Source: Sesamum alatum
Taxonomy: Eukaryota > Streptophyta > Magnoliopsida > Lamiales > Pedaliaceae
Direction of reading: 5' to 3'
Length of the DNA stretch: 64,000 nt
NCBI GenBank assembly: GCA_034509735.1
Contig: JACGWO010000005.1
Span: 37,602,479 to 37,666,478, forward strand
Shown: positions 1-13,842 of the stretch, in pieces
Numbering within the stretch: position 1 is the first letter of the stretch
How the letters are laid out: the number at the start of each line of letters is the position of its first letter
Notes under the pieces: generated by a model
What the model saw: the letters and a program-made list of their open reading frames with translations, nothing else
Database searches by the model: none
What the model was told of the DNA's origin: nothing
Program-made: the position numbers and the translations under genes

Positions 1-500
1 ATAACTGTTCTGCGCTGCTTCCCCAGCTGATATTTTTTCTTTGCCGTCATCGGTTTCTTCTTCGTGTAGAGAATTCAAAAGTTAAGTTGTGCTTGATGTG
101 CACAGATTGGCCAATGTCATGTCTTTCTTGTAACAGAGAACGATAAGTTGTGGTTATTGGCAATGAACTTACTGTTGGGGATCGATTCTTTGGTATCCTT
201 TCCTTTCTTGTGTGTGAATAAAAGCACGCAGGCTTTCTTATCCCGATCTTGTTCAGAAGAAACTATTTCAAAACAAACAAGTATGGGATATATGAACAAG
301 AGGGATGACTATACGATCTATTTTTCTGGGCGACGATCGACAGTCTTAGGGCCCAATTTCTTTCTCTTGTGTTCTAGGCCAACATCTTTGCTAGGCCCCC
401 ACTCGAAAGTATTTGAGGCTCGATTTCCTATCTTTTCATATTCGAAAGGAGTACTCGTATTGTGTTTCAGAGAGACTCTATTTAGAATATATCAAACCGT
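1..500. other. Unassigned left-edge sequence
   Basis: I recognise no gene here. A 126-codon open frame on the plus strand (148-528) resembles no family I know and overlaps the edge of the decayed Copia element, so I do not call it. The stretch may be transposon-derived sequence or the tail of a gene outside the window. Confidence 0.3.
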
Positions 501-502
501 AT

Positions 503-2290
503 TCAAAGTCTCTTCCCACAAATACTAGGTAACTCAAAAGTTAACAACATATTGTAAATCATGTCTTTAAACGTTCTATTCTTTCGTTCAGCTATTTCAT
601 TAGACGAAGGTGAGTATGGAGGAGTTTTTTCATGAATTATGCCACAACTTTGGCAATATTCATTGAACGCATTCAACTTATATTCCCCTCCTCTATCAGA
701 CCGTAATCGTTTAAGTTTCTTACCAGTTTGGATTTTGACTTTGTTTTTAAACAAAATAAATTTATCTAAGGCTTTATCCTTATTTATAATGAGAAACACA
801 TAACAATATTTACTGTAATTATCTATAAAGGTGATAAAAATATTGCTTGTGGTCCCTAGTCAAAATTCTATTGAACTCACGAATATCAATGTGAATTAAA
901 TCAAGTATTTTCGAAACCCTTTCAATTGATTGAGAGGATTTCCTAACTTGTTTAACTTCTACACAAATTTGACATTTGTGACCTCGTTCATGACTAGGTA
1001 TTAAATCAAAATTCATCATACGTTTGATTGAACCTAAATTAAAATGACATAATCTACTATGCCACAAAGAAAAAGATTCGACATTCAAAACAATAGAATC
1101 AGAAACAACAATTTTATTGCAATCAACTCGAACTTTAAACAAGCCATCAGATAAATAATCTTTACCAACAAAAACACCAAATTGTAGAATTACTACTTTA
1201 TTGAATTTGAAAGATAGTTCACAACCCTCACTAACTATTAGAAAACCACTTATTATATTTCTCCTAATAGTAGGTACATGGTGAACTCTTTTTAAAGACG
1301 GAATACGCCCTGAAGGAAACTTCAAGTCCACGTTTCCTATTCCAAGTACTTTAGCTGTACCGGAGTTTTTCATACTTACTGTCCTTCCATTGATGGCCTG
1401 ATAAGACAGAAAAATGGATTTATCAACACAAATGTGCACATTTGCTCCAGTATCAATCAATCAATCAAAAAGTTCATAAATAGTAAGGAGTTCAGGTTGT
1501 AAAGAGACATACCTTTCAGTTGCTCTTGAGGTGCTAGTACCGCTAGAACCCCCCACAACTATGTTGACAGCTGCCTGCCTAGTATTGGCCTTTTTATTAG
1601 GACAATCCTTGGTCCAGTGTCCCACCTTCCCAGAGTTCCGACAAGGTTTGCTTGCTTTTGATTTTTTATTTTTTTCGGCCTTGTCTTTATTGATGGTTTT
1701 CGAGTTCAGATTTACATTATTCACTTTCTTTTTTTCAATTATTAAAGTGTCCCTTAGTTGATGCTCAACAAGTATCTTGTGGTCTGATTCCTATGCTCTT
1801 CCTCAATGTTGATAGCAACCATAAAATCATCCAGAGACAATCTCCCTTTCTGATATTTGAGTCCATGCCAAAACTTTCCCAAGATTTAGAAAGTTTATCC
1901 ATTATGGACATGACCAGAAACTTTTCAGGAAGCTTCATCTCAGCATCAGACAGAGCATGCTCAAGATCGATAATCTCATCCACCTGTTCAGTTATAGACC
2001 TTCTCTCGACCATCTAATACCTCATGAACTTTGAAACATAATACTTTTCGAGTCTTTACTCTTCAGTATTATATTTCCTGTCCAACTCATCCCATAGTGA
2101 TTTTGCAGTGTAGGAGTGTGAACAATAGATATCAAAGAGTCTATTCGACATTGCTGACAAAATAGCTCCTGGACCTATTTGATCCCTCTCGGTCCACTGC
2201 TCAATATCAACAGTTTTGGGATCGGTATCAGTTGGTTCAGGTCTGTCTAGTCACCTGAATCACCAACAAAAGTTCCTTCATTGTAAGCCC
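503..2290 (-). mobile_element. Degenerate Ty1/Copia gag-pol remnant
   Basis: Reading the minus strand, Copia domains appear in the normal order but in broken frames. A gag UBN2-like segment lies at about 2290-1765. A zinc knuckle near 1640 (CRNSGKVGHWTKDC) has Ser in place of the second Cys. The protease motif DTGANVHIC lies at about 1455-1430, then a GAG-pre-integrase region (LWHSRLCHF) near 1060. The integrase core follows at 799-503, with RSDRGGEY and the ERKNRT box. Stops and frame changes separate the blocks, and reverse transcriptase and RNase H are absent. No LTR was identified on either side. This is an old, dead copy, unrelated in detail to the intact-looking Copia element at 13843-21527. 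Confidence 0.85.
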
Positions 2291-2618
2291 AAAAACAAAA
2301 ACAAACACGTTGGAACACAAAGGAAAAACAATTTAGATATGTTGTTTACAGAAATTAAAACGAAAACTTACAGAATGAAACAATTCTCAATTCGAAGAAA
2401 CCAATCAAATCAAAAAAAAGATTTACTTGCCTTGAAGAAATTAAACGTCCCGTCAACGTGCACCGGGTACTACATAAACTTCTTTCATGATAAGATGGTT
2501 CTATTCGATAGTATTGCACCTTATCAAAAAAATACCCTCGAATAACACTCAAAAATCTTTCTGAAAGCTGGTAAGAGCTCGAATTTTTGGAGCAAGGATG
2601 AATTCTGATTTTTAGAGG

Positions 2619-4109
<1,491 letters not shown>

Positions 4110-4118
4110 AAATTGATT

Positions 4119-4371
4119 GGGTTTAATGCAATTTACTCCCCTGTGATATTGCATGAGCAAATTACCCCTCTATGAAAAAAAAAAAAATAGCAATTTATCT
4201 CCCTGTGTTTTGCAAATGAAGCAATTTACAGGGAGGTAAATTGCTTCATTTGCAAAACACGGGGGATAAATTGCTCCATTTTAAAAAATACAGAAGAATA
4301 AATTACTATTTATTTTTTTATAAGTGGATAATTTACTCATTTAGAATATCACATGGGTTGCTTTTTTCCCA
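4119..4371. mobile_element. Foldback (MULE-like) element with 9-bp TSD
   Basis: The element is a 253-bp imperfect palindrome: the two arms around about 4230 are reverse complements (each carries the GCAAATGAAGCAATTTA-type core). It is flanked by perfect 9-bp direct repeats AAATTGATT at 4110-4118 and 4372-4380. A diverged relative lies at 53937-54206. A 9-bp duplication is typical of Mutator-like transposition; assignment to that superfamily is inference because there is no transposase. Confidence 0.75.
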
Positions 4372-4380
4372 AAATTGATT

Positions 4381-5542
4381 TGGTAGCAAAGTTGGACTAC
4401 GAACATTGAAATTAACCCTTTAATTTTGTTACTACCTTATTATCCTAATTCATAATGATCTTAATTGCTTCAAAAAAATAAAGCATAATTAACTTTGACA
4501 GATTGTTTGGTCAGGGTGAAAAGTGGGTGCATAAGAAAAGTAGATGTATAAAAAAAAAATTGGTGTTTGGTTAGGATGAGTAGTTGGAGGAGAAGTAAAA
4601 CTAGATGTATATGAAACCCTTCTGGAGTTCAATTTCGTTTTCCTTTCAAAATTGTGCGGAAAAGGAAAGTATAAGGCCAAAATGATAAAAAGTACATTTT
4701 ATTTTTATTTACTCCATTACCCATTATATATAATTTTCTCCAATTCTTTTTTCCATTCCGCTAATAATATCAATACATAACTTTTGAAAAAGATAAACAT
4801 ATTGCCAAAAAAACTAGTACGTCGTCGATCATTGATAGTAATTTTTATTCTGTTTAAACTAAATCATTTAAAACAAATGCAGAATACTCATTTTGATGAA
4901 TGTTTTTATTAATAAAAAAAATATTTTGTTCTTGTTTGATGAATATTTTTACTAATAAAAATTTTAATTTTTTTATATACTAAAATTATTTTAGTATAAT
5001 ATTAACTCGCTTATCTTTTTCTATAAAATAAAAAGAAAGGGTTAATCAGTAAAATTATAAACATTAGTCTTTTCCTTTTCAATATATTTTTTCTCATACC
5101 AAATAAATAGAAGTATTTGAAATATACTCCTCCTCCAATCATAGCAAACAATTTGAAGGAAAACTATTGGTTTTTTCCTCCCCTTGCCTTTTCACTTTCT
5201 TTCCCTTTTTTACTTTCGTTTTCCTCTCATTTGAACTAAATAAACCTTAACTGTTGCTAGCTCAAGTTGTAGTCGCGCGTCCCTGTTGTGTTGACAAATT
5301 TAATTAAGAACTCATTTGTTTTCAGAAAATTTCTTCTGAAAAACATGATTATATCTTATTGCAAGATCTAGGAGAAATAAAAACTGAATTATTCCACAAC
5401 AATTTTCAGGGATAATTTTAGACCGAATTAACTAACTGGTGCGTAACTAAAAAAGAATAATTAAATCGTATAATTAATAAAATTATATTTGCTGTACGAG
5501 TAGTTCAATCCGGCAAAAATTCACCGAGCTCGTCAATTAAGT
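4381..5542. other. AT-rich intergenic, no gene seen
   Basis: I see no supported gene. The sequence is AT-rich with short poly-A and poly-T runs. A minus-strand open frame at 4489-4680 has no recognisable feature. Confidence 0.6.
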
Positions 5543-5551
5543 CAATATTTT

Positions 5552-6716
5552 GGCAAATTATCTTTTCCTCCCATAAAAAAGGAGTTTTTTCAATTCAATC
5601 CCACGCTTTACGAAATTTTCAATTTAATTCCATTTTTAGACAAAAAGTTACAAACTTAGTCCCAAATCCCATTTTCCGTCAAGTTTTAATGGAAGAATGG
5701 AGACTCCGTTAAGTACAGTTGGGGAAATTACCTTTTTCGTTTCATAAAAAAGGGACTTTTCCAATTCAGTCCCCACTTTGCGGGATTTTTGATTTGGTCC
5801 CATTTTTAGATGAAAAGTTGCCAACTTAGTCTCAAACCCAATTTTTCGTCAAGTTTTAACGGAATGACGGAGACCCCATTAAATGACTGTTAACATTGGA
5901 GGAAAATTACACACGTGATTCTAACGTGATTTGTCTACTCATTCCACCCCCAAATCGAACATCAGATCATCCCCCTTAACCCTAAAAATCTCCCAGCCAT
6001 TCTTTTCCAAATCGCTTGCGATTACTGATTTAATTTCAAGAAAAGCACATATCTCAAGTGGAGATAGTGAACATTGGCAAATTCGTGACGATGTCCTTGC
6101 GACCCAGCCATCTGATCGAGTTGAGTACATCTGCCAATGTTCACTATCTTCACTTGACCGATCAGATAGTTGGGCCGCAAGGATATCGTCATAAATCTGC
6201 CAATGTTCACTATCTCTTCACTTTAGATCTTGTGCTTTTTCTTGAAATCAAACCAGTAATCGCAAGTGATTTGGAAGAGAATGACTAAAGAGATTTTAGG
6301 ATTGTCGGGGAAGGGGAGGATGACCTGATGTTCGATTTGGGGTGGAATAAACAGAAAAATCACGTGAGAATCACCTTCCAACGTTAATAGCCATTTAACG
6401 GGGTCTCGGTCCTTCCCTTAAAACTTGACGACAAATGGGGCTTGGGGCTAAGTTGGCAACTTTTTGTCTAAAAATGAAACCAAATCAAAAATCCATAAAG
6501 TATGGGACTGAATTGGAAAAGTCAATTCTCTATGGGACGAAAAAAGTAATTTAGCCCAACTGTACTCAACGGAGTCTCCGTCTTCCGTTAAAACTTGGCT
6601 AAAAATGGGGTTTGGGACTAAATTGGCAACTTTTGTCTAAAAATGGGACCAAATCAAAAATTCCATAAAGCGTGGGAAAAAGTCCCTTCTTTATGGGAGA
6701 AAAAGGTAATTTAGCC
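5552..6716. mobile_element. 1.17-kb foldback MULE-like element with 9-bp TSD
   Basis: Ends are GGCAAATTA at 5552 and TAATTTAGCC at 6716, which are inverted copies of each other. They are flanked by identical 9-bp repeats CAATATTTT at 5543-5551 and 6717-6725. Each arm holds two tandem copies of a roughly 190-bp unit recognisable as 'TTTTTAGAYRAAAAGTTG' followed by 'TCAAGTTTTAAYGGAA'; the right arm carries the same in reverse. The centre (about 6040-6230) contains three copies of GCCAATGTTCACTATCT-type sequence in mixed orientation. Small open frames inside (for example 5931-6194) are by-products of the palindrome. There is no transposase, so it is non-autonomous. Confidence 0.85.
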
Positions 6717-6966
6717 CAATATTTTTATTTAGTTTTCCTCCGAAATACGCGTTCTTCACCAATTCTTTAAAAATTTCTGTTTTCTTAATGATGGGAATGC
6801 ATCGGGAACTTGTAATCCAAGCACACTATGAACACCTGAAAGTCACAAATTATCAATTTCTTCTACTCTCCTTTTTCCAAAATCCCATTTTACAATGATA
6901 CAAATGGGTATTTATACTACTCTAGGTAATTAATATAGGGGATATAAAATTATTTTTACTCCCTAC

Positions 6967-7852
6967 TAGGGGTGGCAGATGAGTCGAGCCGGCTTGATTC
7001 GAGCTCGACTCGAGCTCGAAAAATTTGAGCTCGAGCTCATATTCAATACTATACCAATTTTATATTCAAAATTAACCATATATTATAATTATTAATCAAT
7101 ATCATATATTATCATTTTAGATAATAATAATACATGGTACTTTAATTTATATATAATCTCTATACAAAAACTAGCTTAATCAACAATTTAGTAAATTTTA
7201 ATATTCTTTTGTTGTAAATAATTATTTAATATTACTCATATAATTTTTATGTTATATTTAATATTCATTTGTAATCTCTTATACTTTTTTAAATTTACAA
7301 GTCCTAATAATTAACTTATAATTTTTTGTATCTATTTGTGTGTATATATTTATACCAAGATACATAGTATGCGATCTAATAATCTATTTTATTACTTATA
7401 AACTTATGTCAAAATCTAGTGATTCTAAAAAATAAAATAATAATAATAATGGTTGAAAAATGTTAATTATTTTTATTTATTATTTATATATAATGCGATC
7501 GATCACTATTTGGACTTTAGTTTAAAAATTCATCTTTTTTATTTTTGTATAGTTGAATGATACAAAATTTAAATTATCATTAATTTAAATTTTTTGTATA
7601 TAATAAGATCAACCACTTTAAAAAATAATTTATATTTAATAATTAACATATATTTAATATTTTTTATAACTAATATAATAATATTTAAAATAACAATAAT
7701 AAATTACTGAAAATTGAGCTTCGGCTCGAGCTCAAACCATAAGAGCTCGTCGAGCTCATTATTTATGGTTCGAGCTTGAGCTCGAGCTCGAACTCGAACA
7801 AGACAACTCGAGCTCACAAAAAATGGTCGAATTCGACTCGTTTACACCCCTA
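6967..7852. mobile_element. Non-autonomous hAT-like element, copy 1
   Basis: Ends match as inverted repeats: TAGGGGTGGCAGATGAGTCG on the left and CGACTCGTTTACACCCCTA on the right. The GAGCTCGAGCTCG-rich subterminal blocks lie inward at 6990-7040 and 7710-7830, with an AT-rich core between. The TAGGGGTGTAAACGAG-type terminus is typical of plant hAT elements. The flanking 8-mers CTCCCTAC and TTCCTCAC agree at only 5 of 8 positions, so the target-site duplication is weak. A second copy sharing the core lies at 43752-44556. Confidence 0.7.
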
Positions 7853-7860
7853 TTCCTCAC

Positions 7861-8249
7861 CAACCACTAATAAATGGACATAATTCTTTAATTAAAGCTA
7901 ATCAAATAATTACAGATTAATTAAAAAATACATGGTCTTAATCTTGTTGCTCTTTATGAAAAGAATTTTTTGCCCTTTAATTTTACTTTTTATCTCCATC
8001 ACGTAATATTTGAATAAAGTTCTCGTTTCCCCTTAAAAAAAAAAAAAAGAATAAAGTTCTCGTTTTTTCTTTTGAACAAATATAAAGTTCTCGTTTGAGT
8101 GCGGTAGCTGTTGACTTTATGTCTTGGACCCAATACCACGTCCAAATAGGCGTGCTTCACCAATTCTTTAAATTTTCTGTTTTTATGATATTTTTGTAAT
8201 TTTATATTTTTAATAATCGATCTATACTATTAATTAAGTGAAAGGATCT
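7861..8249. other. Intergenic, no gene seen
   Basis: No coding or RNA feature found. A short duplicated phrase around AATAAAGTTCTCGTTT occurs three times (8015-8100). Confidence 0.55.
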
Positions 8250-8752
8250 TGATGTAACAAGCGTTTCACATCGGTTGCAGACCCAGAGCTTGAGTAGCTT
8301 TTAAGTCTCAATGCCTCATCTCCCTAACGAGGCGCCTTTTCAAGACAAAATCGTGAGGCTTATACGTAGCCAAAGCAGACAATACCTCGCGCAACGGGGC
8401 ACCGATAAAGTTGCAAACTGTATCATTTGGCGTCGTCTGTGGGAACGAGGCCATGTGCCCGTCCCAAGCCTCTCGTCTGGGAGGCTAATGATGTAGCAAG
8501 CGTCCTACATCAGTTGCAGACGAGGAGCTTGAGTTGCTTATAAGCCCCAATGCCTCCTCTCCCTAACAAGGCGCCTTTTCAGGACAAAATCGTGAGGCTC
8601 ATACATAGCCAAAGCGGACAATACCTCGCGCAACGGGGCCCCAATAAAGTCGCAAGCCGTATCATTTGGCACCGTGTGTGAGAACGAGGTCATGTGCCCG
8701 TCCCAAGCCCCTCGTCTAGGGGACTAATGATGTAGCAAACGTCCCACATCGG
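8250..8752 (+). mobile_element. Tandem TRIM-like LTR element (LTR-IN-LTR-IN-LTR')
   Basis: Two 176-bp LTR-like units (8250-8425 and 8489-8664) both begin TGATGTAACAAGCG or TGATGTAGCAAGCG and end GTATCA. Each is followed by a 63-bp internal segment (8426-8488 and 8665-8727) that begins TTTGGCGTCGTCTGTGGGAA or its variant; this is the primer-binding-site form seen in many plant Gypsy elements. A third LTR copy starts at 8728 and is cut after about 25 bp. There is no coding capacity, which fits a terminal-repeat retrotransposon in miniature. The head-to-tail arrangement of two units is unusual and probably arose by unequal recombination. Confidence 0.8.
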
Positions 8753-8951
8753 TTCTTCTATCTAATGTTACATTCAATATGACTTTTCGAGAGTGTATTC
8801 TATCTCATACTCTATTCAATATATAGGCGCCACGTATATAAAGATGACATAATATATTTTATTTAAGGAAAAATTTTATACATATAGCATGTGTATATTG
8901 AACGGAATAAGAAATGGAATACGATTTGTAACAAAAAATTCAATCCGTTTA

Positions 8952-8966
8952 GGGGGGGGGGGGGGG
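8952..8966 (+). repeat. G15 homopolymer
   Basis: Fifteen consecutive G on the plus strand in an AT-rich setting. Runs this long are unstable and prone to assembly length errors. Confidence 0.9.
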
Positions 8967-8992
8967 AGAAGAAAATATATCGTATATGATTA

Positions 8993-9426
8993 AATGCATT
9001 TTGGTCTTATAAATTAGGTCATTTGGCATTTTCGTCATTTAACTTTCTTAGGTAATATTTTGATCTTGCATCTTTTTATTTTTGCTATTTCAGTCCTTTT
9101 GTTTCGCCGGAGCTAGTGCACCTCCACTGACCAGAAGGGTGAGCTCCGGCGACAAAATAACCGAAATTACGAGAGTTAAGAATATACAAGATCAAAATGC
9201 TACTCTAAAAAGTTAAATTACAAAATTCTGGCATAAATGGGGCAGTACGAACAAAAGCCCAAACCTTAAAATGTCACGTGAGAGCCATATTCATTTTTCC
9301 GTGAACTCCGGTCAAAACAGGACTAAAATCACAAAAATTAAAAATATGCAAGACTAAAATGCTTTACTAGAAAATTAAAGACCGAAGAAGCCAAATAACC
9401 TAAAGTTATAGGATAAAAAATGGATA
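8993..9426. repeat. Foldback repeat, second family
   Basis: The left end TAAATGCATTTTGGTC and the right end CAAATAACCTAAAGTTATAG mirror each other, and the interior has mirrored CTCCGG blocks at 9107-9147 and near 9304-9312. Related copies lie at 10393-10640 (one arm) and 54240-54625. No coding capacity. Confidence 0.6.
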
Positions 9427-9493
9427 TAAGTTTATTGTATATAATATATGTAGTTAATGTTTTTCATTTCATACAAACAAGAAGCGAGGTATA

Positions 9494-9777
9494 TCTATAC
9501 TATTATATAAAGAAAACCCCCTCCACACTCACAAACGGTGGTTACTTACACCGCTGCACCATTTTTTGTGAAGTTAAAAATATCCTTCAACCGATAATAT
9601 AACCAATTTATTTAACTTCCAAAGTTTTACTATTTGATAAATTAGTTTTTTTTCTTTCTTTTATTTTTTTAATGTGATATAATGGTTTATATTTTGTTTT
9701 TATTTATAATAATATATTTTAAAATGTAAAAGAATATTTATTATATGCACACAGGGACGATTTGCCACAACAACGAG
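9494..9777 (+). mobile_element. Small Helitron-like element, copy A
   Basis: It begins TCTATACTATTATAAA-like, directly after an A, and ends with a TTATTATATGCACACAGGGACG region and CGAG followed by T, where related copies show CTAG. Related copies lie at 36000-36377 and 42254-42481 on the minus strand and at 60913-61245 on the plus strand. The TC start and CTAG-T end are Helitron hallmarks; the family assignment is inference. Confidence 0.6.
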
Positions 9778-9844
9778 TATATATAACTAAAACTAAGATT
9801 AATCCTTGCTGCGGTGAGAATCAGAGAAGAAACTAAGGTGAAGA

Positions 9845-10362
9845 ATGGAAGATTGGGTTATTCAAGTAGACCAACGACTCAGCCAAAACTCAACAGGCGG
9901 CGCCGAGCGGCAGGACAACAGAAATAAAGCTTCCATCTACAAAAATACCGGCGACGGGGAACACGGAGACTTGTTCTACACACCCTGCCGGGTATCCTTC
10001 GGCCCTTACTATCACGGCAACGACTCCTGCAGGGAAACGGAGGGGCAGAAGGAACGATCTCTGATTTACTTCCTGGAGTGATCGAAGAAGCCATTAAAAT
10101 CCTATGTAGAAGCTTTGACTGCGCAGGAACCGAGGGGTTCCTGCGCATGATCATTCTTGATGGCTGCTTCCTTATCGAAGTATCGCGCGCAGGAACTATA
10201 TTTTCTACTAGGGATGACAGTCCCAAGAATCCGGTGTTTGGCATGGACGAGATCCACGGAATTGAAAAGAAAAACTATAGACTCGACATGCTGTTGTTTG
10301 GCAACCAGCTTCCGATGCTGCTTCTCTTGAAGCCAATCGCTGTCGAAAGAGGAACTGATGCT
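9845..10362 (+). pseudogene. DUF247 (UPF0481) gene, broken exon 1
   Basis: This encodes the N-terminal half of a plant DUF247 membrane protein, a family of largely unknown biochemical role. From the ATG at 9845 the frame gives the family block FYTPCRVSFGPYYHGNDS and a QKERSLIYFLE stretch, then hits TGA at 10079-10081 where the family has Trp (YFLEWSKK is expected). Downstream, SKKPLKSYVEAL is still readable in the first frame. Then the frame changes and 20-40 family residues seem missing before FLRMIILDGCFLIEVSR and the LLFGNQLP block. The exon ends at 10362 with a good donor (GTAAGT) in phase 0. The matching acceptor and second exon lie at 24086/24087. Stop plus frameshift make this a pseudogene unless both are assembly errors. 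Confidence 0.8.
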
Positions 10363-11334
10363 GTAAGTTATTTTCAACTTCTTTCTTTAGCTTAAATGCA
10401 TTTTTTGTTCTATAACTTAAGTCATTTGATATTTTCGTTTTTTAACTTTTTAGGCTATGTAGCATTTTGGTTTTATATCTTTTTAATTTTCGTGATCTTA
10501 GTCTTTTTTTTATCGGAGTACTTTACCATTCTCGTCAAAAATATGCATGTGACATTTTAGAATTGGAACTTTTGTTCTTATTATTTCTATCAGCACTTAC
10601 AGGACCAAAAATATATTTAATTCTATTTTTATATGTCGGAACTTTTTTAAACGAGTCCGTATTTGATCAAACAAAAACAATCACACAATATTATATTTGC
10701 CATATCATTGATCATTTGGCATAACCTGTACCTCAATCATACTTATCGTATAATTAGTTCTAATTTAGCTGAAATTAATATGAGTTAGAATTTCCACTTT
10801 ATATCTCGATCTTCGAGTTTCCTACAATATCATATGAAAGAAAATTAGCTACTAATGTCTACTTTGTAATGTGAATGAATTGAAAATTAGGGGAAATAAA
10901 GTTTTCCGCCGTGTAACTTTGAAATTTTCCTTTTTTTAAATGTACTCACACTTACCCCTGAATTAGTTGTTGAGACAATATGATTTGTTTTAAAGGGGTG
11001 TCAAAGTTATATTAATTTATGTGGAAGATTAATATCACGTACCGCATATAATTTTTTATTTGTTATACCAATTAATAATTCAAATTAAATATTATAATTT
11101 TATACCTTTTAATCTTTAAATGCTTTCAAATTAAAATTTTAATAAGAATTATTAAGTATAAATCTTAAATGAGCATAGTAATTATCCGATTTTACTAACT
11201 ATTTTTTTTGTATGACCTCTATATATAAAATTATACCTTTTAATAAATAAAATATTACATACTTTTTATATATGTTGATAAAAACTAATTACTAGATTAT
11301 AACTATCAATTCAAAAATTATCTCAATTTGTACA
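10363..11334 (+). other. DUF247 intron, left part
   Basis: Intron sequence between the donor at 10363 and the LINE tail. It holds one arm of the second foldback family at 10393-10640 and otherwise AT-rich sequence with no gene. Confidence 0.6.
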
Positions 11335-13842
11335 GTTTTTTTTTTTTTTTTCAAGAAAAAGAACCCAAGGGTACTTATATTAAATGGCAAGAGTTCACAT
11401 ATGTGCAAATCATAAACATACGTGAAGGAAGACAAATAGAGCTTAGCCAGAGAAAAGAAAGAAAAACGCAAGGGAACAAAGCAGCAGTAACGCTACGGTG
11501 GAAGATGTCACTGGACCGTGGCAAGCAGCTCCGGGGCGTCCCCCGCCCCGTCTTCGTAAAGACAGCGGTTCCGGTGTTTCCAAAGGGCCCAGTAGATGGT
11601 GAGGAACCGGACAAAATCACCCGATCCAATGCCTGATGTGCCCGACGCAGCCAGTCGTCGGAGCAAGCTGGTGTCCCGAATATCACAGCACCAGGGAGCA
11701 GGAATAGAGCCCACACCAACCCAGCGAACGGGCAAAATACCATGATATGCTCAAGTCCAGTATTAGCCTCTCCGCACCAAACACATAGTCCGTCAACCAA
11801 GACGTCGCGCCTCCGGAGATTCGCCTGGGTCGGTAACGCATTGTGGCCGCATCGCCAAGCAAACAAGTTCACCTTCGGGAGAGCCTTAGCACGCCACAGG
11901 AAGCCCCACGGCCTGGTGCCGTCGCCTGAGCTGGTCTCCCCCGAGCTGTCGAGGCGCAATGCAAGGCGGTAGGCTCTCTTAACCGAGAAGCGGAGCTGAG
12001 GGTCAAAGTGCCAACCCCATGCGTCGTCCGCGCCCACCCGCAGTCGTGTAAGCAAGATCCACTTGGCGTTAATTGGTGAGAACTCGACCTGGATCCGTGC
12101 TGTGTCCCAAAGGCCATCGGCGCAAAGAAGATCCGCCACCACCGAGTCCGCTGGCAGTGTATGTGCAGGAAGAATCGGGCGGAGAGTGGTGGAATGAGGG
12201 ATCCAGGGGTCGAGGAATGTCCTGGTAGCTCGTCCATCCCCATTCTGCAGCTAAGCTCCGGCGCGGATAAGCGGGCAGGCGCTATTGATTGACCGCCACG
12301 CAAAGGAAGGACAACTGCGACGGTAAGAAGGTCGAGGACCGAGGCACTGGGGAAGTACTTAGGCAACACTCGGTGAAAAAGGCTGCCGGTGTGAGTGAGG
12401 AGCCGCCACGCTTGCTTGCACAGGAGGGCCTCATTGAATTCCTTGAGCTTTCGAATACCCAGGCCGCCCTCGGACTTGTTGCAACACACTTCTTTCCATG
12501 CCGTCCAATGGATTTTTTGGTCCCCCTCCTGGTGCCAGAAAAAGGCCGTTGTCATGCTCTCAATATCTCGAAGGAGGGTGTCTGGTAGGCGAAAATAGCA
12601 CATGGCATAAGTGGGGATCGCCTGGACGACCGCCTTGATCATAACCACCCGCCCCGCCTGCGACAACTTCTTAGCCGCCCAACTGTTGAAGGCTCCCCAG
12701 ATTCTGTCCTTCAGGCCCTCAAAGACCACCCTCTTCGACCTACCAACCACAGACGGCAACCCAAGGTACTTGTATGCTTGTCCACCACCGGGATCCCCAG
12801 CAGAGCGGCTAGCTCACTACGGAGAGCTGCTGGCGTATTCTTGTTGAACACGGCGGCCGACTTGTCCAAGTTGATGGCGAGCCCAGAGACGGAGTCGAAA
12901 GTACGTAGCACGACACGAATACTGAGCAGGGCTTCCCTCGTGGCTTGGTAGAATAAGAGAGTATCGTCGGCTAAGAGGAGATGAGTGATACGAGGACCCT
13001 GGCGACTGGCCCGCACCCCTTTGAGCTTGCCCCCAGCTCTCTTCCGCCTGAATAAGACATTTAAAGACCTCTGCACAACACAGAAACAAATAGAGGGAGA
13101 GCGGGTCTCCTTGACGGAGGCCCCTCTCCGGCTTCAGAGCACCAAATCAATCACCATTAAGCAAAAAGGAGTATGAGACAGTTGACACACATTGCATAAT
13201 AAGTGATACAAATCTCAAAGGAAAACCTAATCTAAGGAGCACTCGTTCAAGGAAAATCCACTCAACCCGGTCATAGGCCTTACTGATGTCGAGTTTGAGC
13301 GAGGCATGGTCGGTCAGACCCTGGTACTTATGTGCAAGAACATGATTAAGTTCGTGAGCCACAAGGACGTTATCCGTGATAAGTCGGCTGGGGATGAAAG
13401 CGGACTGATGGGGCGAAATGATGGTGTCAAGGAGAGGTTTCATGCGGTTGGCAAGGACTTTGGAGGCAATTTTATATGTGACATTACACAGGCTGATAGG
13501 ACGGAAGGCAGACACAGTTTCAGGATTGGCCACTTTAGGCAGAAGGAGAATATGAGTAGCGTTAAGGGAGTGGTCAAGGGGACCCCCGTTAAGAAAGTCA
13601 AGGATACATTTAGTAGTAGTAGGACCCATAATATGCCAGTAATTTTGGAAAAAGATAGGAGACATACCGTCCGGCCCCGGTGACTTCAACGAGTGTATTT
13701 GGGATAGTGCCATCTTGGCCTCCTCAGAGGTGAACGAGCGGCCGAGCTCCAGATTGACCACGGTCGAGACCTTCGGCTGCAGGCAGTGAAGGACAAGCGG
13801 ATCCGCCCCGGGAGCGCGAGCGAAAGCGAGAAAGCGAGAAAT
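11335..13842 (-). mobile_element. L1-type LINE, 3' part (reverse transcriptase and zf-RVT)
   Basis: This is the distal half of an L1 ORF2 on the minus strand. From high to low coordinates: the RT fingers/palm with KSPGPDGMSPIFFQ (13700-13650), LPKVANPETVSAFRPISLCN, QSAFIPSRLITDNVLV, the catalytic region [10 protein letters not shown] near 12990-12960, and a WxxK-type thumb. A zinc-finger RVT segment then has WRAKALPKVNLFAWR and CVWCGEANTGLEHIMVFCPF (11830-11710). The frame is broken several times. The element ends in a poly-T run on the plus strand at 11336-11351, its poly-A tail. The 5' half resumes at 21528, so one LINE was split by the Copia insertion. AATTTGTACA (11325-11334) and AATTTTTACA (23441-23450) may be its imperfect target-site duplication. 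Confidence 0.88.

Noticed and set aside
148..528. 126-codon plus-strand open frame
   Set aside because: No recognisable domain, no splice or regulatory context, and it runs into a decayed Copia element.
8311..8496. 61-codon open frame
   Set aside because: It lies across the LTR and internal region of the TRIM-like repeat, where no coding is expected.
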